Source: Kriegella aquimaris
GTDB taxonomy: Bacteria > Bacteroidota > Bacteroidia > Flavobacteriales > Flavobacteriaceae
Length of the DNA: 64,000 bases
Direction of reading: 5' to 3'
NCBI RefSeq assembly: GCF_900103215.1
Contig: NZ_FNGV01000014.1
Coordinates: 89,652-153,651 of the forward strand
The notes under the pieces were generated by a model. That model searched no databases. It was not told the origin of the DNA and was given only the letters and a program-made list of their open reading frames with translations. Positions 48,601-56,736 of the stretch are shown here, piece after piece (position 1 is the first letter of the stretch; every line of letters starts with the position of its first letter). The position numbers and the translations under genes were made by a program.

Positions 48601-49090
48601 ACAGTTAGAAACCTTGAAAGCGACGGGAAATACGGTTGAGGCTTTTCAAGAAACGTTGAATGGAGGTAATTGGAGGGAAGGAAGGGATTTCTTTAATAAA
48701 AACTCTACAGGTCAATGTGTGCGATGCCACGCCGTAGGTGGATTGGGCGGCAAGGTTGGGCCCGAGTTGGATAATATTGGTAATATACTCAGTAGGGAAC
48801 AATTACTGGAAGCAATAATCAATCCAAGTAAACGCTTGGCACCTGGTTTTGGTACGGTCACAGTTACCCTTAAAGATGGTCAGGTCGTTACCGGACTCCT
48901 AGAGGAAGAAACGGAAAAGGAACTCATTTTACGAACGTCCGATGCCGAACCTATGGAAATTGCCCTTTCACGAATTGGCAAACGGGAAAATATGCCCTCA
49001 GGCATGCCTCCAATGGGTGGTGCATTATCAAAACGTGAAATAAGAAATGTCATTGAATATTTGGCGAGTTTGAAGAAACCCTTGCCATAA
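45674..49090 (+). CDS. Propeller-HEAT-cytochrome c lipoprotein (PVC-type heme-binding)
   Basis: A 1138-residue predicted lipoprotein (FFISISC, Cys 23) with three parts. A beta-propeller, about residues 55-480, of the PQQ-dehydrogenase-like type has FGGHGMSGAIEGPDGKIYWGIGD and RFGPDGALYLADWINGWDT. A HEAT-repeat solenoid spans about 490-990. A C-terminal single-heme domain carries the CxxCH site CVRCH (about 1016-1020) and a later Met-rich PSGMPPMGG. This is the architecture called PVC-type or membrane-bound dehydrogenase-like. The oxidised substrate is unknown. Confidence 0.9.
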   Translation: MKNYGIVKLLTILGVVFFISISCEDKPKKPKEIPLVKREDSVIGLQRAKETRQNVAAQVAEGLELSLWASDSLAPDPIAMSIDDLGRVYLTRTNRQKNSEFDIRGHRDWMTPSIALQSLEERRAFLRSTFAPEKSEENEWLSDLNNDGVHDWHDLAVEKEEVWRLEDKNGNGIADESTRILSDFNEEVTDVAGALLVRKEDVFVGVGPDMWRLTDTNDDEVLDSKTSISHGYAVHIGFGGHGMSGAIEGPDGKIYWGIGDIGFNGTSPDGIQHKYPNQGVIVRANPDGSDFEVFAAGLRNTHEFVFDAYGNIISSDNDGDHRGESERLVHIVEGHDAGWRSNWQYGKYTDPKNNGYNVWMDEKLFVPRWEGQAAYIIPPIQNFHNGPTGMVFNPGTALGKDWLNKFFLVEFVGTPSRSHIWSFGLKPKGASFELNGEQDVLSGVLPTGIRFGPDGALYLADWINGWDTKNYGRVWKLDVTSNKDDLKAEREETQRLMTLDYDKQSINELVKLLSYKDMRIRQKAQFELVKRGNKGFDAFQEVITNNSNQFARIHGIWGIGQLAGKDNGKAAPLMELLTDGDLEIVAQASKILGDVRYAKAAPQLLPLLKNDNPRVQFYAAQALGRLAYKEAVQPLLDMIAENGDEDIYIRHAGVLALSRINEIEPIAALAHSPNRSLRIAAVLVLRRLRSARVSDFLKDKDEYIVTEAARAINDDWSIEEDLPALASILSEQRFSAEPLLRRAINAALRVGGEKELDALINFAKRSDMSGVIRGEALAAIGTWAEPSVLDRVDGRYRGEVKRDSALVREELDGLVVPFLKEKDEDILVATSKMVSALGIRSYNDQLASIMTKSKSPEVRMAMLQALGELGYGKIATVMQSGMKDPDPMVRTVAIGLITKMDVSKEALSGIVNPIFETGSVREQQKVLNVLGELPNEKTETLLAQLIQKANAKKLSSSVTLDLVEAVEASGSEKNIAQLETLKATGNTVEAFQETLNGGNWREGRDFFNKNSTGQCVRCHAVGGLGGKVGPELDNIGNILSREQLLEAIINPSKRLAPGFGTVTVTLKDGQVVTGLLEEETEKELILRTSDAEPMEIALSRIGKRENMPSGMPPMGGALSKREIRNVIEYLASLKKPLP

Positions 49091-49101
49091 GCCTAATATT
49101 T

Positions 49102-49974
49102 TTAAAACAGCACCTCCTGTTTCGCGGTTTTGTTTAAACCATTAAAAAAGGAGATGATTTGCTGGTTGACTTCATCTTGGTGCATAGAATGACCTAGGCC
49201 TTCTGTGGCAATCAAGGTGCTGCCTTTCCAATTGGCATGTACGGCTTCCGAGGCGTGAAATGGGGTGATGTTATCGAATTTATCATGGAACAATAACCCC
49301 TTTTTCGTATTGGTCTTGACAAATTTAGAGGTAGAAAACTCTTGTATGGTAAACCCAAAATGTTCTTTAAAGTGCTGATTCAGGGCCTCCATGACTGTGT
49401 CGTTTAAGTTTAAGAGCTTTTGGTAATGTTCCATAATCTCATGGTATTCAGAAGGCGACCCGATAGTTGCAATTTTTTCAATCGAAGATATCGGATGTTT
49501 GTATTGGTGGTATAGGGTTGTCATGCCCCCAACAGAATGTGCGGCGATATAATTAGGTTTGTATTTTTCGACCATGTGATGTAAGCATATCGTGTACAAG
49601 GGTACATGTAGTCGCTTCCCCGAAGAATGTCCGTGTCCTGGTGCGTCAAAGGCAATAATGTTATAATCTTCTCTTTGAAGAAATTCGATGAGTTTGTGCC
49701 AGCGAAAGCTGTTGCTTTCCCAACCATGCACCAACAGCACAGTTTCTTTTGACCCCCGCCATAGATAAGATTGCAACTGGTGGTCAGCGACCTTTTCGAC
49801 AGCCATTCTTGCCCTGTTCAAAAAAGCGGTCTGTTCTGGCAAAACCCTTCCCTTACGTACCTTGGAGAATGTTTGGAAGGCTTTTTTAGCAGCGTATTCT
49901 TTGGAAAGACGAGACAGTGCATTGAAATATTTGCCATAAACCAAGGGCGAATAGGTGGAAATCAATTTTTTCAT
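49102..49974 (-). CDS. Alpha/beta hydrolase
   Basis: An alpha/beta-fold hydrolase. The ATG at 49974 (MKKLISTYSPLVYGKYFNALS) gives 290 residues; an in-frame ATG 45 nt upstream would add an unlikely lead. Seen are LLVHGWESNSFRW (oxyanion), FDAPGHGHSSG, the nucleophile Ser in AAHSVGGMT, an acid in LFHDKFDNITP and the His in EGLGHSMHQDE. No signal peptide, so cytoplasmic. It converges with the cytochrome-type gene, 11 nt apart. Confidence 0.88.
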   Translation of the reverse strand: MKKLISTYSPLVYGKYFNALSRLSKEYAAKKAFQTFSKVRKGRVLPEQTAFLNRARMAVEKVADHQLQSYLWRGSKETVLLVHGWESNSFRWHKLIEFLQREDYNIIAFDAPGHGHSSGKRLHVPLYTICLHHMVEKYKPNYIAAHSVGGMTTLYHQYKHPISSIEKIATIGSPSEYHEIMEHYQKLLNLNDTVMEALNQHFKEHFGFTIQEFSTSKFVKTNTKKGLLFHDKFDNITPFHASEAVHANWKGSTLIATEGLGHSMHQDEVNQQIISFFNGLNKTAKQEVLF

Positions 49975-50132
49975 AGAGGGAGCTTGAGGCAACTTTGGAA
50001 ACCTGCATTTTTGATGCAAAAAGACCTAAGTAATCTACACAAAAATAACAGTAAATTATTAGATGGAAAACCTTTTACGAAGAAGGAAGCTAATAAGAAA
50101 TAGGAAAAAGATACAGATGAGCGGAGGGTACG

Positions 50133-51107
50133 TTAATCTTTCAATGGTTTTTTCTTGATCATACCGCCTTTAATATCGGTGATGACGTTCATTACGATAA
50201 AAGCTCTTTTATCTATTTTATCTATTTCAGTACTTAATCGGGCAATTTCAAGACGGGTCATAACCGTATAAACGATTTCGGTCGATAGTCGTTCTGTGTC
50301 ATCTTTGCTATAGCCTTGTCTGCCTTGATAAATGGTGCAAGCCCTTCCCATGTTTTGGGTAAGCATAATCCGTATTTCTTCACTTTTATGTGAGACAATG
50401 GTAACGCCGATATACTCTTCTACTCCGTCGACCACATAATTAACGGTCTTGGCAGCTACCAAATAGGTTAGAATAGCGTAAAGTGCGGTTTCTATGGATA
50501 ACAGATAGGCTCCTGCTGAAAAAATCATGATATTGATAAGGAGCAATACATCACCAATGGTCAAGTGCCACTTTCGGCTAAGATAAATAGCAAGTACCTC
50601 AGTGCCGTCGATAACACTGCCACCCCGCATGGCCATGCCAATACCGAGACCAAGAAAGAAACCGCCAAACACAGCTATTAGAAGCTTATCATGGGTTATT
50701 ATGGGGTAATGTACAAAATGAACGACCAATGCCAAGGCTACTATGGCCAGAATACTCTTAATCGCAAATTTTTTACCAATGGTTTTAGCGCCCAAAACTA
50801 TAAATGGTAAATTGACAAATAGCAAAAGGATTCCTAATGAAATGTTCGATTTGACTTGTATTAGAAGGGAAACCCCCGTAGCGCCACCATCAATAAACTG
50901 GTTGGGAAGCAAAAAACCTTTAAGACCAAATCCCGCGGCGAAAACCCCGATAGCAATAAATAGTATTTCTTTTATGGCATGTGCAAACTCTACTTGTCCT
51001 GAACGTATTTCAGAGACTAGTTGTTTTTTAGAAGGTTCTTTAACTTCCTTGTTCTTTAATTTGTTTTTGGCACGCCGTACCAAAAGATAGTGTAGTAGCG
51101 AATTCAT
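50133..51107 (-). CDS. YitT-family membrane protein
   Basis: A 324-residue protein with a basic cytoplasmic N terminus, five to six membrane segments (about residues 45-220) including GFGLKGFLLPNQFIDGGATGVSLL and GMAMRGGSVIDGTEVLAIYLSRK, and a C-terminal DUF2179 domain (VTIVSHKSEEIRIML, GRACTIYQGRQGYS). This is the YitT (DUF161+DUF2179) layout. The function is not established. Confidence 0.9.
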   Translation of the reverse strand: MNSLLHYLLVRRAKNKLKNKEVKEPSKKQLVSEIRSGQVEFAHAIKEILFIAIGVFAAGFGLKGFLLPNQFIDGGATGVSLLIQVKSNISLGILLLFVNLPFIVLGAKTIGKKFAIKSILAIVALALVVHFVHYPIITHDKLLIAVFGGFFLGLGIGMAMRGGSVIDGTEVLAIYLSRKWHLTIGDVLLLINIMIFSAGAYLLSIETALYAILTYLVAAKTVNYVVDGVEEYIGVTIVSHKSEEIRIMLTQNMGRACTIYQGRQGYSKDDTERLSTEIVYTVMTRLEIARLSTEIDKIDKRAFIVMNVITDIKGGMIKKKPLKD

Positions 51108-51344
51108 GAAGTCTAGATTGCTATGATCAAAAAAAATTCTTGATGTGTGTCAAACCTCAAGACTGGTTTTATTACAAATTTATTTTTATCAAGAGAATAC
51201 AACTAAATCCTAATCTCAAAATCGGGAACTGATTATCAGTCGTCACTAAATTAAAATTTCTAAAAAGAGCAATAGGGCATCCTTAAAAGTGTAAAGGTGG
51301 CGTTTGACCGCCGACTTTTGAGGCTATATTTCGGATTAATAAAA

Positions 51345-51899
51345 TCAATCCCAAGCGACCATCATGTACTTGATTTTGGCTTTGTCCGGTATTTGAACGG
51401 CCTCAATATTGACACTTGATGAATAACGTAGGCTTGAGGGCAATTCGGCTTTGTCAATTGTAAAGTACACTTTGCTATCCTTCAATATAACTAGAATATT
51501 ATTGGTAGAGGTAAGTATTTTTTTTATAGTATGCTTTTGTTTGATATCCTTAAAAGTGCTTAGGGTGCCCACCCCTTTTTCAGTGACGAAACGCGGGTCG
51601 TGGATCCTGACGTTTTCAATTGTTGGAATGCTATCGGAACTTGGTGTCAGGGTCAATAGAAGTTTTCCGCCTTTTTCAAAAACTTTAACTTTTTTTGACC
51701 TATTGGCCAAGTTCAGGATTAATGTATCCTTGACAATGGAATCATCGGCGTAGATGAGGTCAAGGTCGCGTACAAGGCTGGTTCGGTCTAATTTTCCAAC
51801 ACTATTTTTGGTTATTAAGAAGGTGTTTTTTTCTTCCTTTTGGCAATTGAATAGCAAAAAGGTAGTGAAGATTACTATGACCGCGATTATTCTTTTCAT
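51345..51899 (-). CDS. Hypothetical lipoprotein
   Basis: Not recognised. The 184-residue protein has a lipoprotein signal (FLLFNC, Cys 19) followed by a charged QKEEKN linker and a mainly beta sequence (KVKVFEKGGKLLLTLTP). It may be periplasm- or outer-membrane-facing. It has a 237-nt upstream gap after YitT in which I see nothing notable and stands alone on the minus strand. Confidence 0.72.
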   Translation of the reverse strand: MKRIIAVIVIFTTFLLFNCQKEEKNTFLITKNSVGKLDRTSLVRDLDLIYADDSIVKDTLILNLANRSKKVKVFEKGGKLLLTLTPSSDSIPTIENVRIHDPRFVTEKGVGTLSTFKDIKQKHTIKKILTSTNNILVILKDSKVYFTIDKAELPSSLRYSSSVNIEAVQIPDKAKIKYMMVAWD

Positions 51900-51949
51900 T
51901 AACGGGTATACTTTGTTTTTAAAAGTTGTTGATCAAGATATTTTGCAAA

Positions 51950-53461
51950 TTAACGCATAACTTTTTTCAAGACCCCCAAAACCCCACGAATAAATGTTGC
52001 GCTGGTAAGCACTTTAATCACCGGATTTTGACGTGTGCTTCTTCTGCTACTGGTGCGGCCCCGCGAGGTTGTCGTCTTTTCTTTCTCTTTTTTTGCTGCA
52101 GCTTCGGCCTTTTCAATTTTTTCATTTAAAATTTCATAGGCGCTTTCACGGTCAATGACTTCGCCGTATTTCTTAACCAGCTTCGATTCGTCGATAACCG
52201 CTTTCAGTTCACTGTCGGTCAAAACATCCATGCGACTCATGGGCGCACGGAGCAGGGTTGCTGCCAAAGGTGTGGGCCTTCCCTTTTCATCCAATGCCGA
52301 AATCAATGCTTCCCCAATACCTAAAGAGGTGAGTACCTCTTTTGTGTCGTAATAGGGTGATTCGGGGTAGTTCTCGGCGGTCAATTTTATAGCCTTTCGA
52401 TCGCGAGCGGTAAAGGCCCTTAGCGCATGTTGTACTTTCAGGCCCAATTGAGCCAATACCTCATTTGGCACATCGGTAGGGTTCTGCGTGACAAAGTAGA
52501 GTCCGATTCCTTTGGAACGAATCAATTTTACAATACTTTCTATTTGCTCTAAAAGTGCTTTCGAAGCTTCTTTGAAAATCAAGTGGGCTTCATCGATAAA
52601 CAAAATGAGTTCGGGCCTATTACTATCACCTTGTTCTGGGAATGTAGCATAGATTTCTGCCAAAAGACTTAGCATAAAGGTCGAAAAAAGTTTGGGTCGA
52701 TCTTGAATATCGGTCAAGCGAATGATGTTTATATAACCCTTTCCATTTTCATCGATGCGGGTCAAGTCATCTACCTCAAAAGATTTTTCCCCAAAGAAAA
52801 GGTCGGCTCCTTGTTGTTCCAATTCGATGATCTTTCGTAAAATAGTACCCGTAGAACTTGTTGAAATACGGCCGTAATGCTTCTGAAATTCTTTTTTGCC
52901 TTCGCCCGTAGCATATTGAAGCACCTTTTTGAAATCCTTCAAGTCCAACAAAGGCAACTTGTTATCGTCGCAGTATTTGAATACGACGGCTACAATGCCC
53001 TCTTGGGTTTCGGATAAATCTAAAATTCGCGAAAGAAGAACAGGACCAAATTCAGAGACGGTGGCCCTTAGTTTAACACCATCTTGTTCTGAAAGGGAGA
53101 GTATTTCAACCGGGAAATTTTTTGGCTCAAAAGGAATCCCAATTCTCTGGTGACGTTCGTCTATTTTTGGGTGACCCGGACTCGGTTCCGCAATACCGCT
53201 TAAATCGCCTTTCAGGTCCATGAGCAACACTGGGATACCCTTATCCGATAAATTTTCGGCAAGCACCTGTAAAGTTTTGGTTTTTCCGGTACCGGTAGCA
53301 CCGGCAATAAGTCCGTGCCTGTTCAAGGTTTTTAAAGGAATTTTGACGAAAGCATCGGTTACGGCTTCACCATTTAGCATGGCTGCTCCCATGATTATAA
53401 AATCGCCTTTAGTTGTGTAACCTTTCTCGATATGTGCAAAGAATTCTTCCTTACTGCCCAT
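51950..53461 (-). CDS. HerA/DUF853-type ATPase
   Basis: A 503-residue cytoplasmic ATPase. The ATG at 53461 begins MGSKEEFFAHIEKGY; an in-frame start 123 nt upstream adds an unlikely lead. The Walker A motif is GATGTGKTKTLQ, a second site is LLMDLKGDLSG, the Walker B is LILFIDEAHLIFKEAS, and VTQNPTDVPNEVLAQLG is a sensor-like region. The C terminus has a coiled-coil charged stretch and a Ser/Arg-rich linker. The family resembles the HerA DNA-pump helicases; the biological role is not known. Confidence 0.9.
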   Translation of the reverse strand: MGSKEEFFAHIEKGYTTKGDFIIMGAAMLNGEAVTDAFVKIPLKTLNRHGLIAGATGTGKTKTLQVLAENLSDKGIPVLLMDLKGDLSGIAEPSPGHPKIDERHQRIGIPFEPKNFPVEILSLSEQDGVKLRATVSEFGPVLLSRILDLSETQEGIVAVVFKYCDDNKLPLLDLKDFKKVLQYATGEGKKEFQKHYGRISTSSTGTILRKIIELEQQGADLFFGEKSFEVDDLTRIDENGKGYINIIRLTDIQDRPKLFSTFMLSLLAEIYATFPEQGDSNRPELILFIDEAHLIFKEASKALLEQIESIVKLIRSKGIGLYFVTQNPTDVPNEVLAQLGLKVQHALRAFTARDRKAIKLTAENYPESPYYDTKEVLTSLGIGEALISALDEKGRPTPLAATLLRAPMSRMDVLTDSELKAVIDESKLVKKYGEVIDRESAYEILNEKIEKAEAAAKKEKEKTTTSRGRTSSRRSTRQNPVIKVLTSATFIRGVLGVLKKVMR

Positions 53462-53632
53462 TGCGTCTAATTTTTTATAAAAATAGGGGAAAATTAAGTA
53501 ATGTAAAGGATTTAGTGGCAATAGGAACGAAATTATGTCAATACTTGGCCACCTTAATATTCGATTTTTAAGGCATATTTGCACCGTATTGAATTAGCAG
53601 GGTGGAATCTAAAATTTGTGCTTTGCACGACT

Positions 53633-53640
53633 TATCTTTG
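53633..53640 (+). promoter_or_regulatory. Putative -7 element directly before queE
   Basis: TATCTTTG, a full TAnnTTTG match, only 4 nt before the ATG at 53645. If used, transcription would start at or near the start codon and the message would be almost leaderless. A further near-match CATATTTG lies at about 53574-53581. Confidence 0.45.
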
Positions 53641-53644
53641 CGCT

Positions 53645-54277
53645 ATGGTAAAAGAAGATGTTTTGACGTTGGTCGATAAGGGTGTAATGCTTCCACTTAT
53701 GGAGGAGTTTTACACTATTCAAGGAGAAGGTTTCCATAAAGGTACCGCAGCTTATTTTGTGCGTATCGGTGGTTGTGATGTGGGCTGTCATTGGTGTGAT
53801 GTCAAAGAGAGCTGGAATGCGGAAACACACCCACCAACAGCTGTCGAAAATATAGTTGAAAATGCCGCTAAATATTCCGATACTATTGTAATTACTGGCG
53901 GAGAACCTTTGACATGGGATATGGGTCCTTTGACTTCGGCCCTCAAAGCGAAGAACCTAAAAATACATATTGAAACATCGGGAGCTTATGCCTTGACGGG
54001 TATTTGGGACTGGATTTGTCTTTCACCAAAAAAAAACAAACTGCCCGAAGGAAAAATTTATGATAAGGCCCATGAGCTCAAGGTCATTGTTTATAACAAA
54101 CACGATTTAATTTTTGCCGAAGAACAGGCCGCTAAAGTTAATGGTGATTGTATTTTGTACCTACAGCCCGAATGGAGTGTTCGCGATAAGGTAACGCCTT
54201 TGATTGTTGATTATGTGATGCAGAACCCCAAATGGAAGGTGTCTTTGCAGACCCACAAATATCTCAATATACCGTAA
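53645..54277 (+). CDS. queE: 7-carboxy-7-deazaguanine synthase
   Basis: QueE is a radical-SAM enzyme in the queuosine/preQ0 pathway that contracts carboxy-tetrahydropterin. The ATG at 53645 (MVKEDVLTLVDKGVMLPLMEEFYTIQGEGF) gives 210 residues, the family's length; an upstream in-frame codon adds 22 odd residues. Cluster ligands are in GCDVGCHWCD (CX3CX2C). TGGEPLTWD is the SAM-binding motif. Other queuosine genes are not adjacent. Confidence 0.95.
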   Translation: MVKEDVLTLVDKGVMLPLMEEFYTIQGEGFHKGTAAYFVRIGGCDVGCHWCDVKESWNAETHPPTAVENIVENAAKYSDTIVITGGEPLTWDMGPLTSALKAKNLKIHIETSGAYALTGIWDWICLSPKKNKLPEGKIYDKAHELKVIVYNKHDLIFAEEQAAKVNGDCILYLQPEWSVRDKVTPLIVDYVMQNPKWKVSLQTHKYLNIP

Positions 54278-54350
54278 ATATCTTATCGGTTAATAGTGAA
54301 TGCTATAGGAGCTGCATATAAAGTATTGCCAAAGTACGGTTTTTAGAAAT

Positions 54351-55196
54351 TTATCTTCCGCCGTTTGATTGCAGATCGAGAATGCATTCGGGGTCGAGGC
54401 CTGGTGCAGATGATAGGCCTTTTGACACCCTGCTTGCCAACATTTTTTTCATGCCGGTACCAAATTGCAATTCGGCGCGCATTAAACAGTTCTCTTCATT
54501 ACAGTGATTTTCGGCCTCGGGGTCTTCATGTTCGTTGACGGGGGTTGTGCCCAAGTCTACTAAGCCGAATAAATGACCAAATTCGTGATTAAGGGTTGCC
54601 GCTTCAATGTCGGCTTCCGATATCAAAAAACTCTGTTTCGCCAGTTTTTTCACAGTACTTTCATGTATGACCATCGAAGTATTGCGATATACCGCCCCCA
54701 AGGTTACCAAATCTTCGTCTTCATCGTCTGTTTCTGATGGGGCATCGGCAAAATAAATATAAATTGCCAAGGTCTTACCATCATTGTATGCCGTTCTGTT
54801 TTCCTTCTCTAGATCGGCAATCTCGTTTAAAGAAAGACTATCTTTTTCTGGCGAAGGCAACTCATTGTACATTACTTCAATATTGTCTTTAAAAGTATGT
54901 TTTTTGAGGAATGCTTCAAAATCGGTAATGGCATCCGATTTTGGTCTAAAATCTTCCACATAGGCGACCTCTATCAAAAGCTTGTCGAAATTATCGTTAG
55001 AAAGAATGTCATTGGCAGATTCCCCTGCCGCTTTAAGGTTAGCGGTTTTATCGACTGCTTTTGGAGTTTCATTTGTGCCGTCTGAATCTTTTGAACATCC
55101 TATAAAGAATAGGGTGAATATTAACAATGAAAGGATTGCATGCTTTCTTATGTTAAAAAAATATCGGAGGCCTTCGTATCTGTCTTCAGTTTTCAT
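54351..55196 (-). CDS. Metzincin-like lipoprotein metalloprotease
   Basis: A 281-residue predicted membrane-anchored zinc protease. The N-terminal ~35 residues hold a hydrophobic segment ending FFIGC (lipobox-like). The catalytic motif is HEFGHLFGLVD (HExxHxxGxxD), and a downstream CLM may be the Met-turn. The central part is acidic (SETDDEDEDL). The substrate is unknown. The ATG at 55196 is preferred over the GTG just before it. Confidence 0.82.
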   Translation of the reverse strand: MKTEDRYEGLRYFFNIRKHAILSLLIFTLFFIGCSKDSDGTNETPKAVDKTANLKAAGESANDILSNDNFDKLLIEVAYVEDFRPKSDAITDFEAFLKKHTFKDNIEVMYNELPSPEKDSLSLNEIADLEKENRTAYNDGKTLAIYIYFADAPSETDDEDEDLVTLGAVYRNTSMVIHESTVKKLAKQSFLISEADIEAATLNHEFGHLFGLVDLGTTPVNEHEDPEAENHCNEENCLMRAELQFGTGMKKMLASRVSKGLSSAPGLDPECILDLQSNGGR

Positions 55197-55285
55197 CACT
55201 AACTGTTGGCTATTTTGGTTACTGCTGGAACCAGGTTTTTTAAATGTAACTTGTTCAGGTTCTGCAAATAAAGCAAAAATAGTGC

Positions 55286-56011
55286 CTATTTACCTATTTT
55301 ACTCGCTAATCGGGCCAAATAATTGTAATGATCGCCTTTAAATACAAGGTCACAGGTCAAATTATTGTCATTTGCGGCTCTTTGAAGCGTATCGAAATCT
55401 AGGTACAACCAGCGAAAAGAATTGCTCTCTTTTCCCTTATATTTCATAGTGAACGTTACTTCACCATAGTAGTTTTCAGGGTCAAATTCGAAACTTTCTT
55501 GACTTTTGGAATCCTCATCATCAATAAACATATAGATGATATCACTTGAATCAAGCAAAATTTGGCCTCCAGGTTTCAAGAAAGATTTTAAATGGTCCAA
55601 AAAATTGTTTAATAGTTTCAAATTACCCACAATGCCAATACCATTCATAAGGAGGAGAAGCGTATCGAATTTTTCACCTTCAAAGGCAGATATATCGGTA
55701 TGCAAGGTGTTTTTAATACCACGAAGTTTACAGGTTTCAATGGCACCGGCAGAAGTATCGAGTGCGGTCACGTTATAGCCTTTTTGTTGTAAATGGAGGC
55801 TATGGCTTCCGGCACCGCAACCAATATCGAGCACTTTCCCTTTGCAAAGTGCTAGCGCCCTTTGTTCCAACAAGGGCATAGTCTTAAAATCTCGGAATAA
55901 GTAGGGTAGGGGCATCACATCTTCTTCGTCGAGTGAAGAATAGGTATAGATATCTTCGGAATAATTCCCGTTCTGATAATCTAATAAGGCCTTACCGAAA
56001 ACATCTTCCAT
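55286..56011 (-). CDS. Class I SAM-dependent methyltransferase
   Basis: A 241-residue methyltransferase: motif I VLDIGCGAGSHSLHL (about residues 60-74), motif II YNVTALDTSAGAIETC, then FDTLLLLMNGIGIVGN and the motif-like LKPGGQILLDSSDI. The acceptor substrate is unknown. It lies 90 nt upstream of the metzincin gene on the same strand. Confidence 0.9.
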   Translation of the reverse strand: MEDVFGKALLDYQNGNYSEDIYTYSSLDEEDVMPLPYLFRDFKTMPLLEQRALALCKGKVLDIGCGAGSHSLHLQQKGYNVTALDTSAGAIETCKLRGIKNTLHTDISAFEGEKFDTLLLLMNGIGIVGNLKLLNNFLDHLKSFLKPGGQILLDSSDIIYMFIDDEDSKSQESFEFDPENYYGEVTFTMKYKGKESNSFRWLYLDFDTLQRAANDNNLTCDLVFKGDHYNYLARLASKIGK

Positions 56012-56063
56012 ATAAATTCGTATTTTACGAGTCCCTTCTTTGTGTTTTTTATAAAGAGAACAA

Positions 56064-56071
56064 CAAAAATA
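56064..56071 (-). promoter_or_regulatory. Putative -7 element of the methyltransferase gene
   Basis: The minus strand reads TATTTTTG, a full TAnnTTTG match, 53 nt before the ATG at 56011. Confidence 0.4.
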
Positions 56072-56106
56072 ACGTTTTAAGGGGATAAGGAACTAAAGGA
56101 TACGGC

Positions 56107-56604
56107 ATGGATAAAATACTTGAAGAATTACCTAAAAAGGCAAGTGAAAAGCATGCGGAAAACAAGAAGTTCTTCGTTAAGTTAAAGAAGAAACCTCCGA
56201 AAAACCTTGATTATGTAATGCAAGAACTTCACGAGAACGAATTTGAGCGAACCGATTGTCTTAAATGCGGCAATTGCTGCAAAACTACTGGGCCGTTGTT
56301 TACGCGCGCCGATATTGAACGTATTTCAAAATACCTGCGTTTAAAGCCCCAACTATTTATTGAAAAATTCTTGCGTATCGATGAAGATAGAGATTATGTC
56401 TTACAAGAATTGCCCTGCCCATTTCTTGATAACGAGAACTATTGTGGCATCTATGATGTAAGACCTAAGGCATGTCGGGAGTTTCCCCATACGGATCGGA
56501 AAAAATTTCATCAAATCAATAACATCACTTTAAAGAATGTAGCTATTTGCCCGGCGGCTTTTAATATTGTCGAGGAGATGAAAAAAAGAGTGGCGGGGAA
56601 GTAG
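56107..56604 (+). CDS. YkgJ-family cysteine cluster protein
   Basis: A 165-residue protein with the Cys-rich cluster CLKCGNCCKTTGPLFT, PCPFLDNENYCGIYDVRPKACREFP and ICPAAF. The conserved cysteines are thought to bind zinc or iron in this family. The role in the cell is unknown. It is transcribed divergently from the methyltransferase gene. Confidence 0.85.
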   Translation: MDKILEELPKKASEKHAENKKFFVKLKKKPPKNLDYVMQELHENEFERTDCLKCGNCCKTTGPLFTRADIERISKYLRLKPQLFIEKFLRIDEDRDYVLQELPCPFLDNENYCGIYDVRPKACREFPHTDRKKFHQINNITLKNVAICPAAFNIVEEMKKRVAGK

Positions 56605-56736
56605 GGCGATTAATAATTGGTACTTAACAATAGGCAATGAATGATGGCCGTCGAAAGGCAGTCATTGAATTAGATATTTCACTGGAGACTGTTAGAAAAG
56701 GAGTTCAACGAAAAACAGATTTTCGTATCTTTAAGC

